A stretch of DNA of 64,000 bases from Patescibacteria group bacterium (GCA_023263945.1 JALQTW010000003.1:57297-121296), one strand, 5' to 3'. Positions 1-9,199 are shown, numbered from the stretch's first letter. Made by a program: numbers and translations. Notes: generated from the letters alone by a model not told the origin.

Positions 1-492
1 GTAGAAAAATTATCTGAAGATGAGTTAACAGGGGTAATCGCGCATGAACTCAGTCATATTCAGAATAATGACATACGCACTATGGCAATTATTACAGTCT
101 TAGTTGGTGGAATTAGTCTAATCGCAGATATGTTTTGGTATTCATCATTTGCAACTAAATCACAGGAAAAAGATCGTTCCGGAATGATAGCCTGGATTGG
201 TGTTGGACTTGCTATTTTTGCCCCCCTCACGGCAATGTTGATTCAGCTTTTTATTTCACGCAAAAGGGAACTTATTGCAGATGCTACAGCAGCGCACATG
301 ACACAAAAACCAAAGGCTCTTGCATCTGCTCTCCAAAAAATAAGCATGAATGTAATTATGCCAACTCATACTAGCCGTGCTACCGCTCATCTCTATTTTT
401 CTTCACCCTCTCGTGGAGAAGCACTTCTCGATAAACTTTTTTCAACACATCCACCCATTGAAGAGAGAATCAATCTTCTGATGAATATGTAA
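1..492 (+). CDS. htpX: HtpX-like M48 metalloprotease, 5' end cut by window
   Basis: The C-terminal 163 residues of a membrane zinc protease are visible; the frame is open from base 1. The zinc motif HELSH lies at visible residues 15-19, and a downstream RELIADA segment (about residue 90) supplies the expected third ligand Glu. Two hydrophobic stretches lie between them, as in HtpX, which degrades misfolded membrane proteins. The end resembles the family C-terminus with THPPIEERI. The start and N-terminal membrane helices are outside the window. Confidence 0.9.
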   Translation, partial: VEKLSEDELTGVIAHELSHIQNNDIRTMAIITVLVGGISLIADMFWYSSFATKSQEKDRSGMIAWIGVGLAIFAPLTAMLIQLFISRKRELIADATAAHMTQKPKALASALQKISMNVIMPTHTSRATAHLYFSSPSRGEALLDKLFSTHPPIEERINLLMNM

Positions 493-520
493 TATTCATT
501 TATTTCCTCATTCCTTTATT

Positions 521-1147
521 ATGAAAAAACAAGAAAAAGAAAATGATAAAATCATTATTGGATCTAGTGTTCACAAAAGTGTTGTTTGTGAACAATGCAA
601 AAAAGAAGGTAAGGCAGATACCTTTTTCTCATATCAAAAAAAAGATAAAACGGAAATGTATTTGTGTTCAGAATGTCGCGATAAAATGAATGCAGCATTT
701 AAGGAAGAAACAAAAAATCCAAATTACCTACGTGCAATTGCAGGAGGTGTAATAGCCGGAATCATAGGAGGTCTCCTTTGGTATTTTATTGCAGTTCTAA
801 CAAACCGTGAGTTTGGGTATGTAGCAATTGCACTTGGATTCCTAGTAGGAATGGGCGTGATAGTAGGATCAGGTGGTAAGCGTGGTCATATGCTACAAAT
901 GATTGCATTACTACTTACATTATTTGTTATTTTCGTCGCTGAGTACGGGATCTTCAGACATACCTTAAACATTTATATACAAGAACATGCATCGGAATTG
1001 AATGACATCGATCCTAATATGATTCGTGATGCATTGGGAGTATTGAACCCTATCTTTCTTAAGTCTCTTATTTCCCCTATCGGTCTTGTGATTTACGCAA
1101 TTGGTGCATACTGCGCATATTCAATTCCAAAACCCAGAAAAATATAA
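521..1147 (+). CDS. Zinc-ribbon membrane protein, function unknown
   Basis: A 208-residue protein that I cannot assign to a named family. Residues 23-26 and 49-52 are CxxC pairs in a treble-clef or zinc-ribbon arrangement facing the cytoplasm. From about residue 70 there are four hydrophobic segments likely to span the membrane. It starts 28 bases after the HtpX stop with a pyrimidine-rich leader and no Shine-Dalgarno sequence, so it may be co-transcribed with htpX. The pairing suggests a role at the membrane, but that is inference. Confidence 0.75.
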   Translation: MKKQEKENDKIIIGSSVHKSVVCEQCKKEGKADTFFSYQKKDKTEMYLCSECRDKMNAAFKEETKNPNYLRAIAGGVIAGIIGGLLWYFIAVLTNREFGYVAIALGFLVGMGVIVGSGGKRGHMLQMIALLLTLFVIFVAEYGIFRHTLNIYIQEHASELNDIDPNMIRDALGVLNPIFLKSLISPIGLVIYAIGAYCAYSIPKPRKI

Positions 1148-1175
1148 TATGTCACTCTGATAAATTGTAATCCCT

Positions 1176-2180
1176 TTACTTCTCCCCCTCCACTAACCCT
1201 GCCGTCTGAAGTCTCTTTAAGTCCTTCTCAAAGCTGATCATTCCTTCCTCTGCACTCGTCTGGAGCACGCTTGGAAGCTCTGCAAGGCGCTGTTCACGAA
1301 TGATATTTGCAACTGCTGGGTTCTTAATAAGAATTTCACGGTTTGCAATAAGGCCGCCGCCAATCTTGGGTACCAGACGCTGTGCAATGACCGCACGGAG
1401 TGAGAGGGATAGCTGATAGCGTACTTGGGACTGCTGGTGAGCAGGGAAGACGTCAATAATGCGGTCTACCGTCTGCATGGTGTTCGGCGTGTGAAGCGTT
1501 GCAAGAACCAGGTGACCTGTTTCTGCAAGGCTGAGAGCAAGAGCGATGGTATCCAGATCACGCATTTCCCCCACCATCACGACATCTGGATCCTGGCGGA
1601 GAAGGTGCTTCATCCCTTCCGGGAAACTTTGGAAGTCTGTTCCCAGTTCGCGCTGACGAATGAGGGAATTCTTGGATTTAAACGTGAATTCAATAGGATC
1701 CTCCAGCGTGATGATGTTGAGTGGTGCTTCCTCGTTGAACTGATTGATGATGGCTGCAAGAGAGGTAGACTTTCCGCTTCCTGTAGGACCTGTGAAGAGT
1801 ACAAGACCATCGCGGCTTCGGCAAATGTCCATCACCACTGTTGGGAGTTGTACTTCTTCGATGGTGGGAGGCACGGGTGGAATGAGACGTGCCGCAAGAG
1901 CGGGCTTGCCCATGGCAAGGTGCACATTCACGCGGAAGCGTGTGCCATCGGGCAGGGCATATGCACAATCAATGTCCCCCACTTTCTTAAAGGTCTCATA
2001 TTCCTGCTCATTCAAAAATTCACGAATGTACTGTTCTACCGTTTGCGCGGAAAGAATTTCTCCCACAGGAGTCATGACTCCATCGAGGCGAAGCATGGGA
2101 ACATTCTCAGACACAAGGTGAATATCGGAGGCGTTCTCTTTCAGGGCCATGGCCCAGTAAGGATTCGTGATTTCAGGCAT
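1176..2180 (-). CDS. pilT: PilT, type IV pilus retraction ATPase
   Basis: A 334-residue secretion ATPase that powers pilus disassembly at the inner membrane. Visible motifs are Walker A GPTGSGKST, an Asp box around TLEDPIEF, Walker B DVVMVGEMRD and a His box HLVLATLHTPN. Length matches PilT (about 340-370) and there is no PilB-like N-terminal extension. I chose the ATG at 2180 because a TATACT hexamer (2187-2192) lies inside the longer reading frame, exactly 6 bases upstream, so the mRNA probably starts at this ATG. With DprA further on, it suggests DNA uptake. Confidence 0.93.
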   Translation of the reverse strand: MPEITNPYWAMALKENASDIHLVSENVPMLRLDGVMTPVGEILSAQTVEQYIREFLNEQEYETFKKVGDIDCAYALPDGTRFRVNVHLAMGKPALAARLIPPVPPTIEEVQLPTVVMDICRSRDGLVLFTGPTGSGKSTSLAAIINQFNEEAPLNIITLEDPIEFTFKSKNSLIRQRELGTDFQSFPEGMKHLLRQDPDVVMVGEMRDLDTIALALSLAETGHLVLATLHTPNTMQTVDRIIDVFPAHQQSQVRYQLSLSLRAVIAQRLVPKIGGGLIANREILIKNPAVANIIREQRLAELPSVLQTSAEEGMISFEKDLKRLQTAGLVEGEK

Positions 2181-2186
2181 CGAATA

Positions 2187-2215
2187 AGTATAGCACAAGT
2201 AGCACGTTTTGTCAT
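2187..2215 (-). promoter_or_regulatory. Predicted leaderless promoter of pilT
   Basis: ATGACA and TATACT are separated by 17 bases. The -10 box ends 6 bases before the pilT ATG, which puts the transcription start at the ATG. Confidence 0.65.
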
Positions 2216-2237
2216 TGCTTTTCTGGAGGCAAAAAAG

Positions 2238-2318
2238 AGGGTAGTGACTAGAGGGTAGTGGCTAGAAAAGCAAAAGAAATGCCTCATCTCTCCTCACTAC
2301 TCACTCATCACTTCTCAT
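2238..2318. repeat. Heptamer array A (two arms)
   Basis: Between divergent pilT and the DUF4015 gene. The left arm (2238-2265) has four 7-base units alternating AGGGTAG and TGACTAG/TGGCTAG. The right arm (2291-2318) has four units of the type TCCTCAC/TACTCAC, roughly complementary to the left. Same architecture as the other heptamer arrays in the window. Confidence 0.7.
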
Positions 2319-2374
2319 CCCTGCTTTCCACCTCTGGTTACTTTCCTTTGTCCAAGGCAGAATCCTCTGCACCT

Positions 2375-3496
2375 ATGCTCGATGCCCTAGGCCTCTCTCT
2401 CTCCCTGGCTCTCACCCTTGTAGGCTACCCAGCGAAACCGGCGCCAGTGGTGACCGATCTCGCCCGGCAAACACAGAGTGTGATGGATGCATCGGAGGAA
2501 TCCACCACGATGCACATTGGTTCCACGGACCCCGCGCATCACATGATTGGGGTGTATATGAATGCACCACGCACAGGTGATACAGTTTTTTTAAAGTCGA
2601 CGATTGCAGACCTGAAAGACGCCGGTGGATCCGCGATTGCCTTTGATGTGAAAGGACCGTATGTCTATTTCGATACCAAGTCCCGTCTTGCGCTGGATAT
2701 GGAACTGAAAGAAGAACACTACAAACTTGCCGATGTGATGAAGATTCTGAAGGATGCCAACGTGTACGCCATAGCACGGTATGTGGCCATTAAAGATGAA
2801 GGACTAACAGACAGAATTCCATACGTGCAGACGGAAGACGAAGAAGGAAATACGGTGGGAAAAGGATGGATTGATCCTATGGATCCCACCGCCCGCAAGT
2901 ACAACATGCAACTTCTCTGTGAAGTAGCCAAGAGCGGGGTGGATGAAATCAATTTAGATTACATTCGTTTCACAACGGCGGATGTGCATGGGCTCCGGAT
3001 TCTCACGGGGGATGAGAAGGCAGATAGGGTAGAAGATTTTTTGAAGGATGCTCGTACCACCGTGAAACGGTGTGGGAAGGATGTGAAGTTAGGTGCCAGT
3101 ACGTATGCCATCCTGGGTTGGGATTACGACATCAATAACGAAAACCTGGGTCAGGATGTGAAGAGATTTGCCCCTCTTCTGGATGTGATTTCTCCCATGG
3201 CCTACCCAGATACGTTCTCTGCAAGTTTCTATAACGCAAAGACAGAAGAGAAGAGCCGTATGTACACGCTGGTGCATACAACGCTGACGGGCTATCAAGA
3301 ATTCCTGGGTCCGCAGGCATGGAAATTACGCCCCTGGATTCAGGGATATCGAGCGGATGTACAGGCATTTCAGGATCAAATGGACGCCGTAGGGGATGCG
3401 GGTATTTGCGGCTTCACCATTTGGAACGCCAACAGCAATTATGAGACGTTCTATGAGGCCCTGAAGACGTGGAAGAAGCCAGAAGGATGCACGTAA
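2375..3496 (+). CDS. Secreted DUF4015-type putative glycoside hydrolase
   Basis: A 373-residue protein resembling the DUF4015 (PF13200) TIM-barrel family of putative glycosidases. The opening GVYMNAPRTGD, the middle segment AIAFDVKGPYVYFDT, DEINLDYIRF and the end LRPWIQGY...GFTIWNANSNY fit the family. The ATG at 2375 starts a clean signal peptide (hydrophobic LGLSLSLALTLVG). The frame stays open upstream to 2258, but that part is made of heptamer array A and looks non-coding. The substrate is unknown; cell-envelope glycan is an inference. Confidence 0.75.
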   Translation: MLDALGLSLSLALTLVGYPAKPAPVVTDLARQTQSVMDASEESTTMHIGSTDPAHHMIGVYMNAPRTGDTVFLKSTIADLKDAGGSAIAFDVKGPYVYFDTKSRLALDMELKEEHYKLADVMKILKDANVYAIARYVAIKDEGLTDRIPYVQTEDEEGNTVGKGWIDPMDPTARKYNMQLLCEVAKSGVDEINLDYIRFTTADVHGLRILTGDEKADRVEDFLKDARTTVKRCGKDVKLGASTYAILGWDYDINNENLGQDVKRFAPLLDVISPMAYPDTFSASFYNAKTEEKSRMYTLVHTTLTGYQEFLGPQAWKLRPWIQGYRADVQAFQDQMDAVGDAGICGFTIWNANSNYETFYEALKTWKKPEGCT

Positions 3497-3503
3497 GGGG
3501 AAA

Positions 3504-3531
3504 TTGACACGTCTGTCAGAGGATCTACAAT
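3504..3531 (+). promoter_or_regulatory. Promoter of the 3554 gene
   Basis: Consensus TTGACA and TACAAT with a 16-base spacer. Predicted start near 3538 gives a 16-base pyrimidine-rich leader before the ATG at 3554. Confidence 0.75.
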
Positions 3532-3553
3532 ACCTCCCCTTTCCTCATCCACT

Positions 3554-3943
3554 ATGACACAAGAAAAGCCTTGCTCTGAGGAGCGTTCTCACTTCCCTTC
3601 CGGATTAACAGAGAGATCTGGCAGTCCGGAGCCGACGCAAGTATTAGATGATATTGAAAAAGCGTTGAGAGCTTTTGATTACGAAGGTGCTGTGAAGATT
3701 GCCGCAACACAAAACATGGGAATGAAAGCTCAGATACGAGCGATAGCAGATCTCCACAGGATAGAAGCGATCAACGCACATCGTGATGGCAATGAAGAAG
3801 TGATGGCATTGGCAATAACACGTAGACGTTTGGCACTCGCTGCCATAGGACTTCCCTGCGAGGATGATCCTATTGCAGAATATCAGGAACGCTTACAAAA
3901 GAATGGCCACTCACCATTGCCCTTGTACGAGGGGAAGAAATAG
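3554..3943 (+). CDS. Small hypothetical protein
   Basis: A 129-residue soluble protein that I do not recognise. It is mostly helical and charged after residue 25, with heptad-like spacing in the part LDDIEKALRAFDYEGAVKIA, which resembles one tetratricopeptide-like helix pair. A strong consensus promoter stands directly upstream. No signal peptide or membrane segment is visible. Confidence 0.65.
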   Translation: MTQEKPCSEERSHFPSGLTERSGSPEPTQVLDDIEKALRAFDYEGAVKIAATQNMGMKAQIRAIADLHRIEAINAHRDGNEEVMALAITRRRLALAAIGLPCEDDPIAEYQERLQKNGHSPLPLYEGKK

Positions 3944-3950
3944 AGATTCT

Positions 3951-3978
3951 TTGAAAGAAAAGAGGATCCCTCTATACT
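3951..3978 (+). promoter_or_regulatory. Promoter of tRNA-Thr
   Basis: TTGAAA and TATACT with a 16-base spacer, just after the stop of the 3554 gene. Transcription would begin near 3985 and include the GC-rich structured leader before the tRNA. Confidence 0.65.
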
Positions 3979-4014
3979 CTCGTTCCGATCCTTCTTTGAT
4001 GTGCCGCCTTCGCT

Positions 4015-4095
4015 TCCGCCTACGCCCTTCGGGCTACGGACGGACAGGCAGTGGTACCCGCCCGAACGTACCGTTCGGTACGGGCGGGGAGCACC
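4015..4095 (+). repeat. GC-rich structured leader element before tRNA-Thr
   Basis: This stretch has nested inverted repeats: CGCCC next to GGGCTACG, and CCCGCCCG facing CGGGCGGG around the palindrome GTACCGTTCGGTAC. It differs sharply in GC from its flanks and looks like a dispersed repeat of the kind common in this radiation. It would be part of the precursor tRNA transcript. Confidence 0.5.
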
Positions 4096-4107
4096 TTCAA
4101 ATCATCA

Positions 4108-4182
4108 GCCGCCTTAGCTCAGTGGTAGAGCAACGGTATCGTAAACCGTGGGTCCCGGGTTCGAATCCCGGAGGCGGCTCCA
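4108..4182 (+). tRNA. tRNA-Thr (anticodon CGT)
   Basis: A full cloverleaf: a 7-bp acceptor stem GCCGCCT/AGGCGGC, D-arm GCTCAGTGGTAGAGC, anticodon stem ACGGT/ACCGT with loop ATCGTAA, and T-arm with GGTTCGAATCC. The discriminator is T and the CCA end is encoded. The anticodon CGT reads ACG codons. Confidence 0.96.
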
Positions 4183-4189
4183 TCTAAAA

Positions 4190-5365
4190 CTAATATCCAT
4201 ATATGGCGATAGAGTCATCTGCCTGCTTTTTCACTAACCAGACCTGGGAAAACGCATTCTGAAGAATAGGCTGCCCGTCTTCATACGCCTGCCAACGTGT
4301 ACCATCGTAATTGCGCATATACACTTTTCCGTTCGATGCGAAGAAAGGACCATTGTAATCAACTGGGAAAAATTTGAATGCTTTACCAATCATCTTCAGA
4401 TTCTTAAAAAGGTAAAAATCATTTTTTGTACCCTTTTTTAGAACACGGACTGCCGGCTGGCTGTTTTTAAAAATAATTGCACCTTCAAGATTCCCGACAG
4501 TTGATGGAAAGAGATTTTTCTTATTTTGCGCTTTATAAAACGAAATAATAATTTTATTGGGATCTGTGTTATTGATGTAGGAAGCATGCCATACAACCCC
4601 ATTATCATCTTCAAAAATAGATGCTCCTATTCCTTTTCCTGTAAAGAACTTTCTCTTATCTTTATAAATACTGTACTTATCATCATTATAGGTAAAGTAA
4701 TAAACATCACCTTCTTTCGTAAGGAGAAAATTTGTTGGATTATCAATCTTTTGATCTGCTAATTTCTTTCCATCCCGATAGATGGCATATTTTTCAAAAG
4801 ACTCTTCTGTAGCATAGGCAATATGTTCGCCATTTTTTCTTAGATAGAGAATGCGCACAACATTGTGTTTATAGAGAACGTCTCTCTTTTTTGTGGAAGG
4901 TTTGTAACCTTCAATAGAACTTCCATTAATATAATAGAAAACTCCTTTTTCATAAGCAGCATTTGTCACACCCATCTCTAAAACGGTGCTGTTGTTTACA
5001 AGCAACGTATCATCCAAATAAAGAGAAGTGCAATTCGGTGTATAGACAAGATGCCCATCATCTGTCATCCAAAAAAAGTATGCCTGCTGCGAGCACTTAC
5101 TACTCATTCCTGAGTAAACCTTTTCTCCATCTCTGTATATTGCTGTAGATTGTCCATTATCAAATAAAAATCCGTGGTGATCCCCCGTTGGGGTTGCGGT
5201 AAATCCAACAAGATTCGCTGAAGGCTCTTTAATCTGTAAAGAGAAGAGTAATTCATTCACATCGAATGTAACAATCTGCGGATTTCTTGTTTCCCTTGCA
5301 AAAGTGGATACAGGGATAAGTGTCCACACAAGAAGAGAAGCAACTACAGTACGTTGAAAATTCAT
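4190..5365 (-). CDS. Secreted repeat protein, probable beta-propeller
   Basis: A 391-residue exported protein with signal peptide NFQRTVVASLLVWTLIPV ending in STFA. The mature part repeats a short beta motif of the type YRDGKKL / IYRDGEKVY / IYKDKRKFF / AYEDGQPIL, with neighbouring segments like GVFYYINGS and GDVYYFTYND. This pattern is typical of propeller blades (TolB/WD-like), but I cannot name the family. I chose the ATG at 5365 because of the signal peptide and a TACCCT box preceded by TGA, 7 bases upstream. It ends only a few bases from tRNA-Thr on the other strand. Confidence 0.7.
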   Translation of the reverse strand: MNFQRTVVASLLVWTLIPVSTFARETRNPQIVTFDVNELLFSLQIKEPSANLVGFTATPTGDHHGFLFDNGQSTAIYRDGEKVYSGMSSKCSQQAYFFWMTDDGHLVYTPNCTSLYLDDTLLVNNSTVLEMGVTNAAYEKGVFYYINGSSIEGYKPSTKKRDVLYKHNVVRILYLRKNGEHIAYATEESFEKYAIYRDGKKLADQKIDNPTNFLLTKEGDVYYFTYNDDKYSIYKDKRKFFTGKGIGASIFEDDNGVVWHASYINNTDPNKIIISFYKAQNKKNLFPSTVGNLEGAIIFKNSQPAVRVLKKGTKNDFYLFKNLKMIGKAFKFFPVDYNGPFFASNGKVYMRNYDGTRWQAYEDGQPILQNAFSQVWLVKKQADDSIAIYGY

Positions 5366-5470
5366 GATGGATAGGGTATCACGTATATACGAATACCACA
5401 TCACCATCTCACACTTTCCGCCATCTCATCTCGATGGCTTCTTTCAGGGCTCCCTCTATTATTCCCCACC

Positions 5471-6556
5471 ATGCAACGAAGCACACTCCTCACCTTCTCC
5501 TGGCTCAATATTCTCTCAAAAGAGAGATACAACGCACTGTGCACGCACTTTGGGTCGCTCGATAAAGCACTGAGCGAACTTGATGAAGCAGTGCTGAAAG
5601 AACTGGGATGCAGGAATGATACGATTTTAAGAACGTTGAATCGCTTGGAAGAGTTTGATCCCGCTGCATATGAGAAAGAACTGACGAAACGAGGACTCGC
5701 TGTTTTGAGCCTTGAAGATGAACAGTACCCACGTGCTCTCAGGCACATTGGAGATCCTCCTGTTTTTCTGATGTACAGAGGTGATCTCTCGCTCACGGAA
5801 CAACCATGCCTTGCAATCGTCGGCACACGGGAAATGAGCTCTTATGGAAAACGCGTCACACAGACGATGGTGCCGGATGTTGTACGTGCAGGGATGATCA
5901 CCGTGAGCGGGCTTGCGTATGGAATTGATCGTGAAGTCGCCGAAGAAACACTGCATGCGGAAGGAAAAACAATTGCGGTTCTTGGTCACGGGCTCGCCAT
6001 GATTCACCCCAGACAACATGCACAACTTGCTGAAGACATTGTGGAGCAGGGGGGATTACTCCTCTCTGAATATGCCTTGGATGAACAACCAAACCAGTAC
6101 ACATTTCCCGCTCGAAACAGAATTATTGCAGGGCTTTCTCTTGCGACGGTTGTGATTGAGGCAGGAAAGCAGAGTGGCTCCCTCATTACAGCAGATCTTG
6201 CGCTGGAATATGGCCGCGACGTGTTTGCTGTTCCGGGAGATATTTTTGATCCCACGTTCGAAGGTTCTCACGCACTCATTGCAGGAAGTCGCGCGAAATT
6301 GGTGACTTCCGCACAGGATATTCTGCGGGAACTTGGAGTCGTTGCACCGGAAACACGAACAAAGGATCCCGATGCAGCGTTCGATTCCATGGAAGAAGAG
6401 CTGCTCTATCACGCACTCACAACCATGCCCCAGTCACCGGATGATTTGAGCACAAAGATCAAACTGGACGCTGCCATCATGAGTGCGACGCTCACAGTTT
6501 TGGAACTGAAGGGTCTAGTGAAAAACGTGGGAGGAGGGAGGTGGGTAAAAAATTAG
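5471..6556 (+). CDS. dprA: DprA, DNA-processing protein A
   Basis: A 361-residue protein with a Rossmann-like core. It protects incoming single-stranded DNA and loads RecA during natural transformation. Visible motifs: YPRALRHIGDPP, VGTREMSSYG, TVSGLAYGID, AVLGHGL, FPARNRIIAGLS, VIEAGKQSGSLITADLALEYGR and VPGDIFDPTFEGSHALI. The last 60 residues fit the usual C-terminal winged-helix domain. The N-terminal 80 residues carry the helical SAM-like region. It is the only competence protein here besides PilT. Confidence 0.95.
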   Translation: MQRSTLLTFSWLNILSKERYNALCTHFGSLDKALSELDEAVLKELGCRNDTILRTLNRLEEFDPAAYEKELTKRGLAVLSLEDEQYPRALRHIGDPPVFLMYRGDLSLTEQPCLAIVGTREMSSYGKRVTQTMVPDVVRAGMITVSGLAYGIDREVAEETLHAEGKTIAVLGHGLAMIHPRQHAQLAEDIVEQGGLLLSEYALDEQPNQYTFPARNRIIAGLSLATVVIEAGKQSGSLITADLALEYGRDVFAVPGDIFDPTFEGSHALIAGSRAKLVTSAQDILRELGVVAPETRTKDPDAAFDSMEEELLYHALTTMPQSPDDLSTKIKLDAAIMSATLTVLELKGLVKNVGGGRWVKN

Positions 6557-6638
6557 TTGATTGGTTGATTAGTTGATTGGTTCATGCGCCGAGTCAACGA
6601 GTCAACGAAGCAACCAGTCAACAAATCAACCGTTCAAC
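6553..6638. repeat. Octamer array B (two arms)
   Basis: The left arm (6553-6584) has four 8-base units TTAGTTGA/TTGGTTGA and overlaps the dprA stop. The right arm (6591-6638) has six 8-base units ending in TCAAC or GCAAC, complementary to the GTTGA core of the left arm. This is the only 8-base version; the others have period 7. Confidence 0.85.
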
Positions 6639-6697
6639 CTTTCTATCCTTTCCCTCCTCTTTTCTGTACTATATCTTCATTTCCTCCTCCCCTTCCT

Positions 6698-7633
6698 ATG
6701 GCTGCTGCCTCCCTTGGTTCCCTCTTCCGCGAAACAAAGAAATCGTTCTTTCTCAGAAGAAATGATTTTCTTGTATTCATCCTCATAGGATCGGTCGTCT
6801 TTGGGGCGTTGTCCGCTGCCATGGACATACGAGAACGCATGTTTCATCAACAGCTGGCACAGAAACTTGGCGTGAGTGAAGAAACAGCCGAAGATCTCTA
6901 CTCTCAGCATAAACGAAGTCGTTTTGATGAAAGCAAAAATGATCCCCTTCTTATTGCACTTGAACAAAAAGAAGTGGAGGACCCCAATGCATATCTACAG
7001 CAAAAAGGGAATGAAAAGATGCCTGGCGATTTGCTCGTTGTCTTGATTTCCGTGCTTGTGGGCATCGTGATGGGACCATGGATTTATGGAAGTTACATTC
7101 TACTGGCGCTCAACCGTAAAAAGGGATGGAAAGCCGTTGCTAAGGAAGCATGGAACAAATTCCTCACAATTCTCTGTATTGGTTTTCTGAATGGAATCAT
7201 TTTCATGGGAGCATTTGTCTTGGCAATTGCGTTATTCTTCGTACACCCAGCGTTGGGTGGCCTTGGTTTCATAGCTTGGCTTATTTTCCTTGGCATCCTT
7301 GCCCCACGACTCAATCTGGCATCTATTGTTGCACTCATTGAAAACAAAGAAGCAATGACTGCATGGAAACTGACGTACAAGGTAACAAAAGGATACTGGT
7401 GGAAAATTGTCGGCAATGGAATTGTATTCTGCCTTCTCGCTGTTCTTGTTGCCATCGCGGCTGTTATTGTTTTTGGAATCATCAGTGCCGTCTTCTCTGC
7501 CATTGATCCGCTTTTTGGTATGATTATCCTTGCTTTCTGTATCACGTTTGTACAACAGTGCATCACTGCATGCGGTATCACCTTTGCTACAAAACTGACC
7601 GAGACCATTCTTGCAAACCCCCGGAAGTCTTAA
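6698..7633 (+). CDS. Integral membrane protein, function unknown
   Basis: A 311-residue protein with one hydrophobic segment near residue 25, a charged soluble stretch (about residues 45-105), then five to six hydrophobic segments. The last part alternates glycine-rich helices and resembles large bacterial membrane proteins of unknown role. I placed the start at 6698: the frame upstream is octamer array B, and a TACTAT box lies 25 bases before this ATG with a C/T-rich leader. It converges with the band-7 gene, overlapping its end by 4 bases. Confidence 0.7.
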   Translation: MAAASLGSLFRETKKSFFLRRNDFLVFILIGSVVFGALSAAMDIRERMFHQQLAQKLGVSEETAEDLYSQHKRSRFDESKNDPLLIALEQKEVEDPNAYLQQKGNEKMPGDLLVVLISVLVGIVMGPWIYGSYILLALNRKKGWKAVAKEAWNKFLTILCIGFLNGIIFMGAFVLAIALFFVHPALGGLGFIAWLIFLGILAPRLNLASIVALIENKEAMTAWKLTYKVTKGYWWKIVGNGIVFCLLAVLVAIAAVIVFGIISAVFSAIDPLFGMIILAFCITFVQQCITACGITFATKLTETILANPRKS

Positions 7634-8382
7634 CCTTTCTTTGCAAGTCCTTCCAGCGCCTTCAGTGCTTCAATCGGCACCATCCAAACAGTGGTATTGG
7701 ACTGATCTGAGCTGATATCGTTGATGCTCTGGAGCGTGCGAAGGTGCAACGCACCAGGTGTCTTTGCCAGCATCTCCGCAGCCTTGGAGATGTTTGTTGC
7801 AGCACCAACCTCGCCTTCCGAACTAATGATGACCGCCTGCTTCTCACGTTCCGCTTCTGCCACTTTCGCGATTGTTCTCTTGAGAGATTCTGGGAGAACA
7901 ATATCTTTGAGTTCCACGCTCTGCACATCTACTCCCCATCCATCTGATGTGGCATCAATTTTCTTTTCAATGCCCTCACTGATTTCTTGTTTGTTCGAGA
8001 GCAGTTCATTCAAGCTCACTTCACCAACAGCATTGCGCATCGTGGTTTGAGCCAACTGAGAGACGGCATAGAAGAAATTTTCAACTTCTATGATCGATTT
8101 CTCTGCATCCGAAATACGGTAATAAATCACGGCGTTGATGCGTACAGGAATGTTATCTTTTGTAATCGCTTCTTGATCTGGCACATCAACTGCCTTCACA
8201 CGTACATCCACTTTTGTCAGTTTCTGGAAGACAGGAATAAGGAAGTGCCACCCCGGCTGCCATGTTTTGGAATACTTTCCCATGGTGAACACAATCCCGC
8301 GTTCATACTGATTTACCTGACGAATCCACGTGAGGAGAAAAATGATGACCGGAACAACCAAATACCAAAGGAAAGGTGTCAT
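7630..8382 (-). CDS. SPFH/band-7 (stomatin-like) membrane protein
   Basis: A 250-residue slipin/stomatin-like protein with an N-terminal membrane segment (residues 4-19) followed by the SPFH domain: QYERGIVFTMGKYSKTWQPGWHFLIPVF, then RVKAVDVPDQEAITKDN and INAVIYYRISDAEKSI. The coiled-coil region AEAEREKQAVIISSEGE follows, as in family members that scaffold membrane microdomains. No NfeD-type partner is adjacent. Its upstream neighbour is tpiA, transcribed in the same direction. Confidence 0.9.
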   Translation of the reverse strand: MTPFLWYLVVPVIIFLLTWIRQVNQYERGIVFTMGKYSKTWQPGWHFLIPVFQKLTKVDVRVKAVDVPDQEAITKDNIPVRINAVIYYRISDAEKSIIEVENFFYAVSQLAQTTMRNAVGEVSLNELLSNKQEISEGIEKKIDATSDGWGVDVQSVELKDIVLPESLKRTIAKVAEAEREKQAVIISSEGEVGAATNISKAAEMLAKTPGALHLRTLQSINDISSDQSNTTVWMVPIEALKALEGLAKKG

Positions 8383-8410
8383 ACAGAAAGAGGAAAGGAG
8401 GACGATTGTA

Positions 8411-9142
8411 TCACGCTTTGTGTGTTTCTGCGACCTTGATGATGGTCTTCATTTGCTCGGCTTCTAGCGATGCCGCGCCGATGAGACCACCATCGATGTT
8501 GGGTTGATACAGAAGTTCTTCCGCGTTAGCTGCTTTGAGCGAGCCTCCGTAGAGGATACGCGTTGATCCTTGTCGATCCGACGGAAGAAGCGAACGGATG
8601 AACGCATGGGTCTCTTCTGCTTGTTCTGCGCTCATTGCCTTTTTAGATGCATCGCCACCACTAATGGCCCACACCGGTTCATACGCAATCGTGATGTCAG
8701 ATTCCAAGGGAAGTCCTGAAAGCTGTTTTTTGATGACTGCTTCCTGTTTCTTCGCATGATGTTCCTCCGCCGTTTCACCAAGACAGACAATGGGATGAAT
8801 TCCCGCTTCCAATGCGGCAATGACTTGTGCAGCAATCATCTCATCGGTTTCTCCATGTTTTTGGCGGCGATCCGAATGCCCACAAAGAACGTACCGGCAT
8901 CCCGCGCCTTTGATCATCGCGATGGAGATATCTCCCGTAAATGCGCCGGATTTCTCTGCCCGTCCACATTGAGCTCCTGTGATGAGCCTGGCATCCAGAC
9001 AGGCTTTGATATCCAGGAATGATGGGAAGACGATCACGTCGATATCCGCACGTTCACGGTACGGATTCTCTGAACCATGATCCAACGCCTCCTTGGGAGG
9101 AGGATTCATTTTCCAGTTGCAGGCGATCAATGGGCGACGCAT
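8411..9142 (-). CDS. tpiA: Triosephosphate isomerase
   Basis: A 243-residue cytosolic enzyme that interconverts dihydroxyacetone phosphate and glyceraldehyde 3-phosphate. Active-site elements are visible: ACNWKMN (Asn and Lys), the His segment CGHSDRR (the family usually has GHSERR), the catalytic Glu in AYEPVWAISGG, and the phosphate-binding end YGGSLKAANAEELL. Length is normal to slightly short. It sits back-to-back with rpiB/rpe. Confidence 0.96.
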   Translation of the reverse strand: MRRPLIACNWKMNPPPKEALDHGSENPYRERADIDVIVFPSFLDIKACLDARLITGAQCGRAEKSGAFTGDISIAMIKGAGCRYVLCGHSDRRQKHGETDEMIAAQVIAALEAGIHPIVCLGETAEEHHAKKQEAVIKKQLSGLPLESDITIAYEPVWAISGGDASKKAMSAEQAEETHAFIRSLLPSDRQGSTRILYGGSLKAANAEELLYQPNIDGGLIGAASLEAEQMKTIIKVAETHKA

Positions 9143-9199
9143 AGGCCAAGATTACAGAAAAAAAATCGAAAGACGAAGGAATAATTGCACAGGACCGCA

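Noticed and set aside
1425-2258. Long open frame opposite pilT
   Set aside because: It mirrors pilT codon by codon and has no family features; PilT motifs are unambiguous.
3864-4187. 107-codon open frame running through tRNA-Thr
   Set aside because: It overlaps the GC-rich leader element and the whole tRNA gene; the reading frame is a by-product of these.
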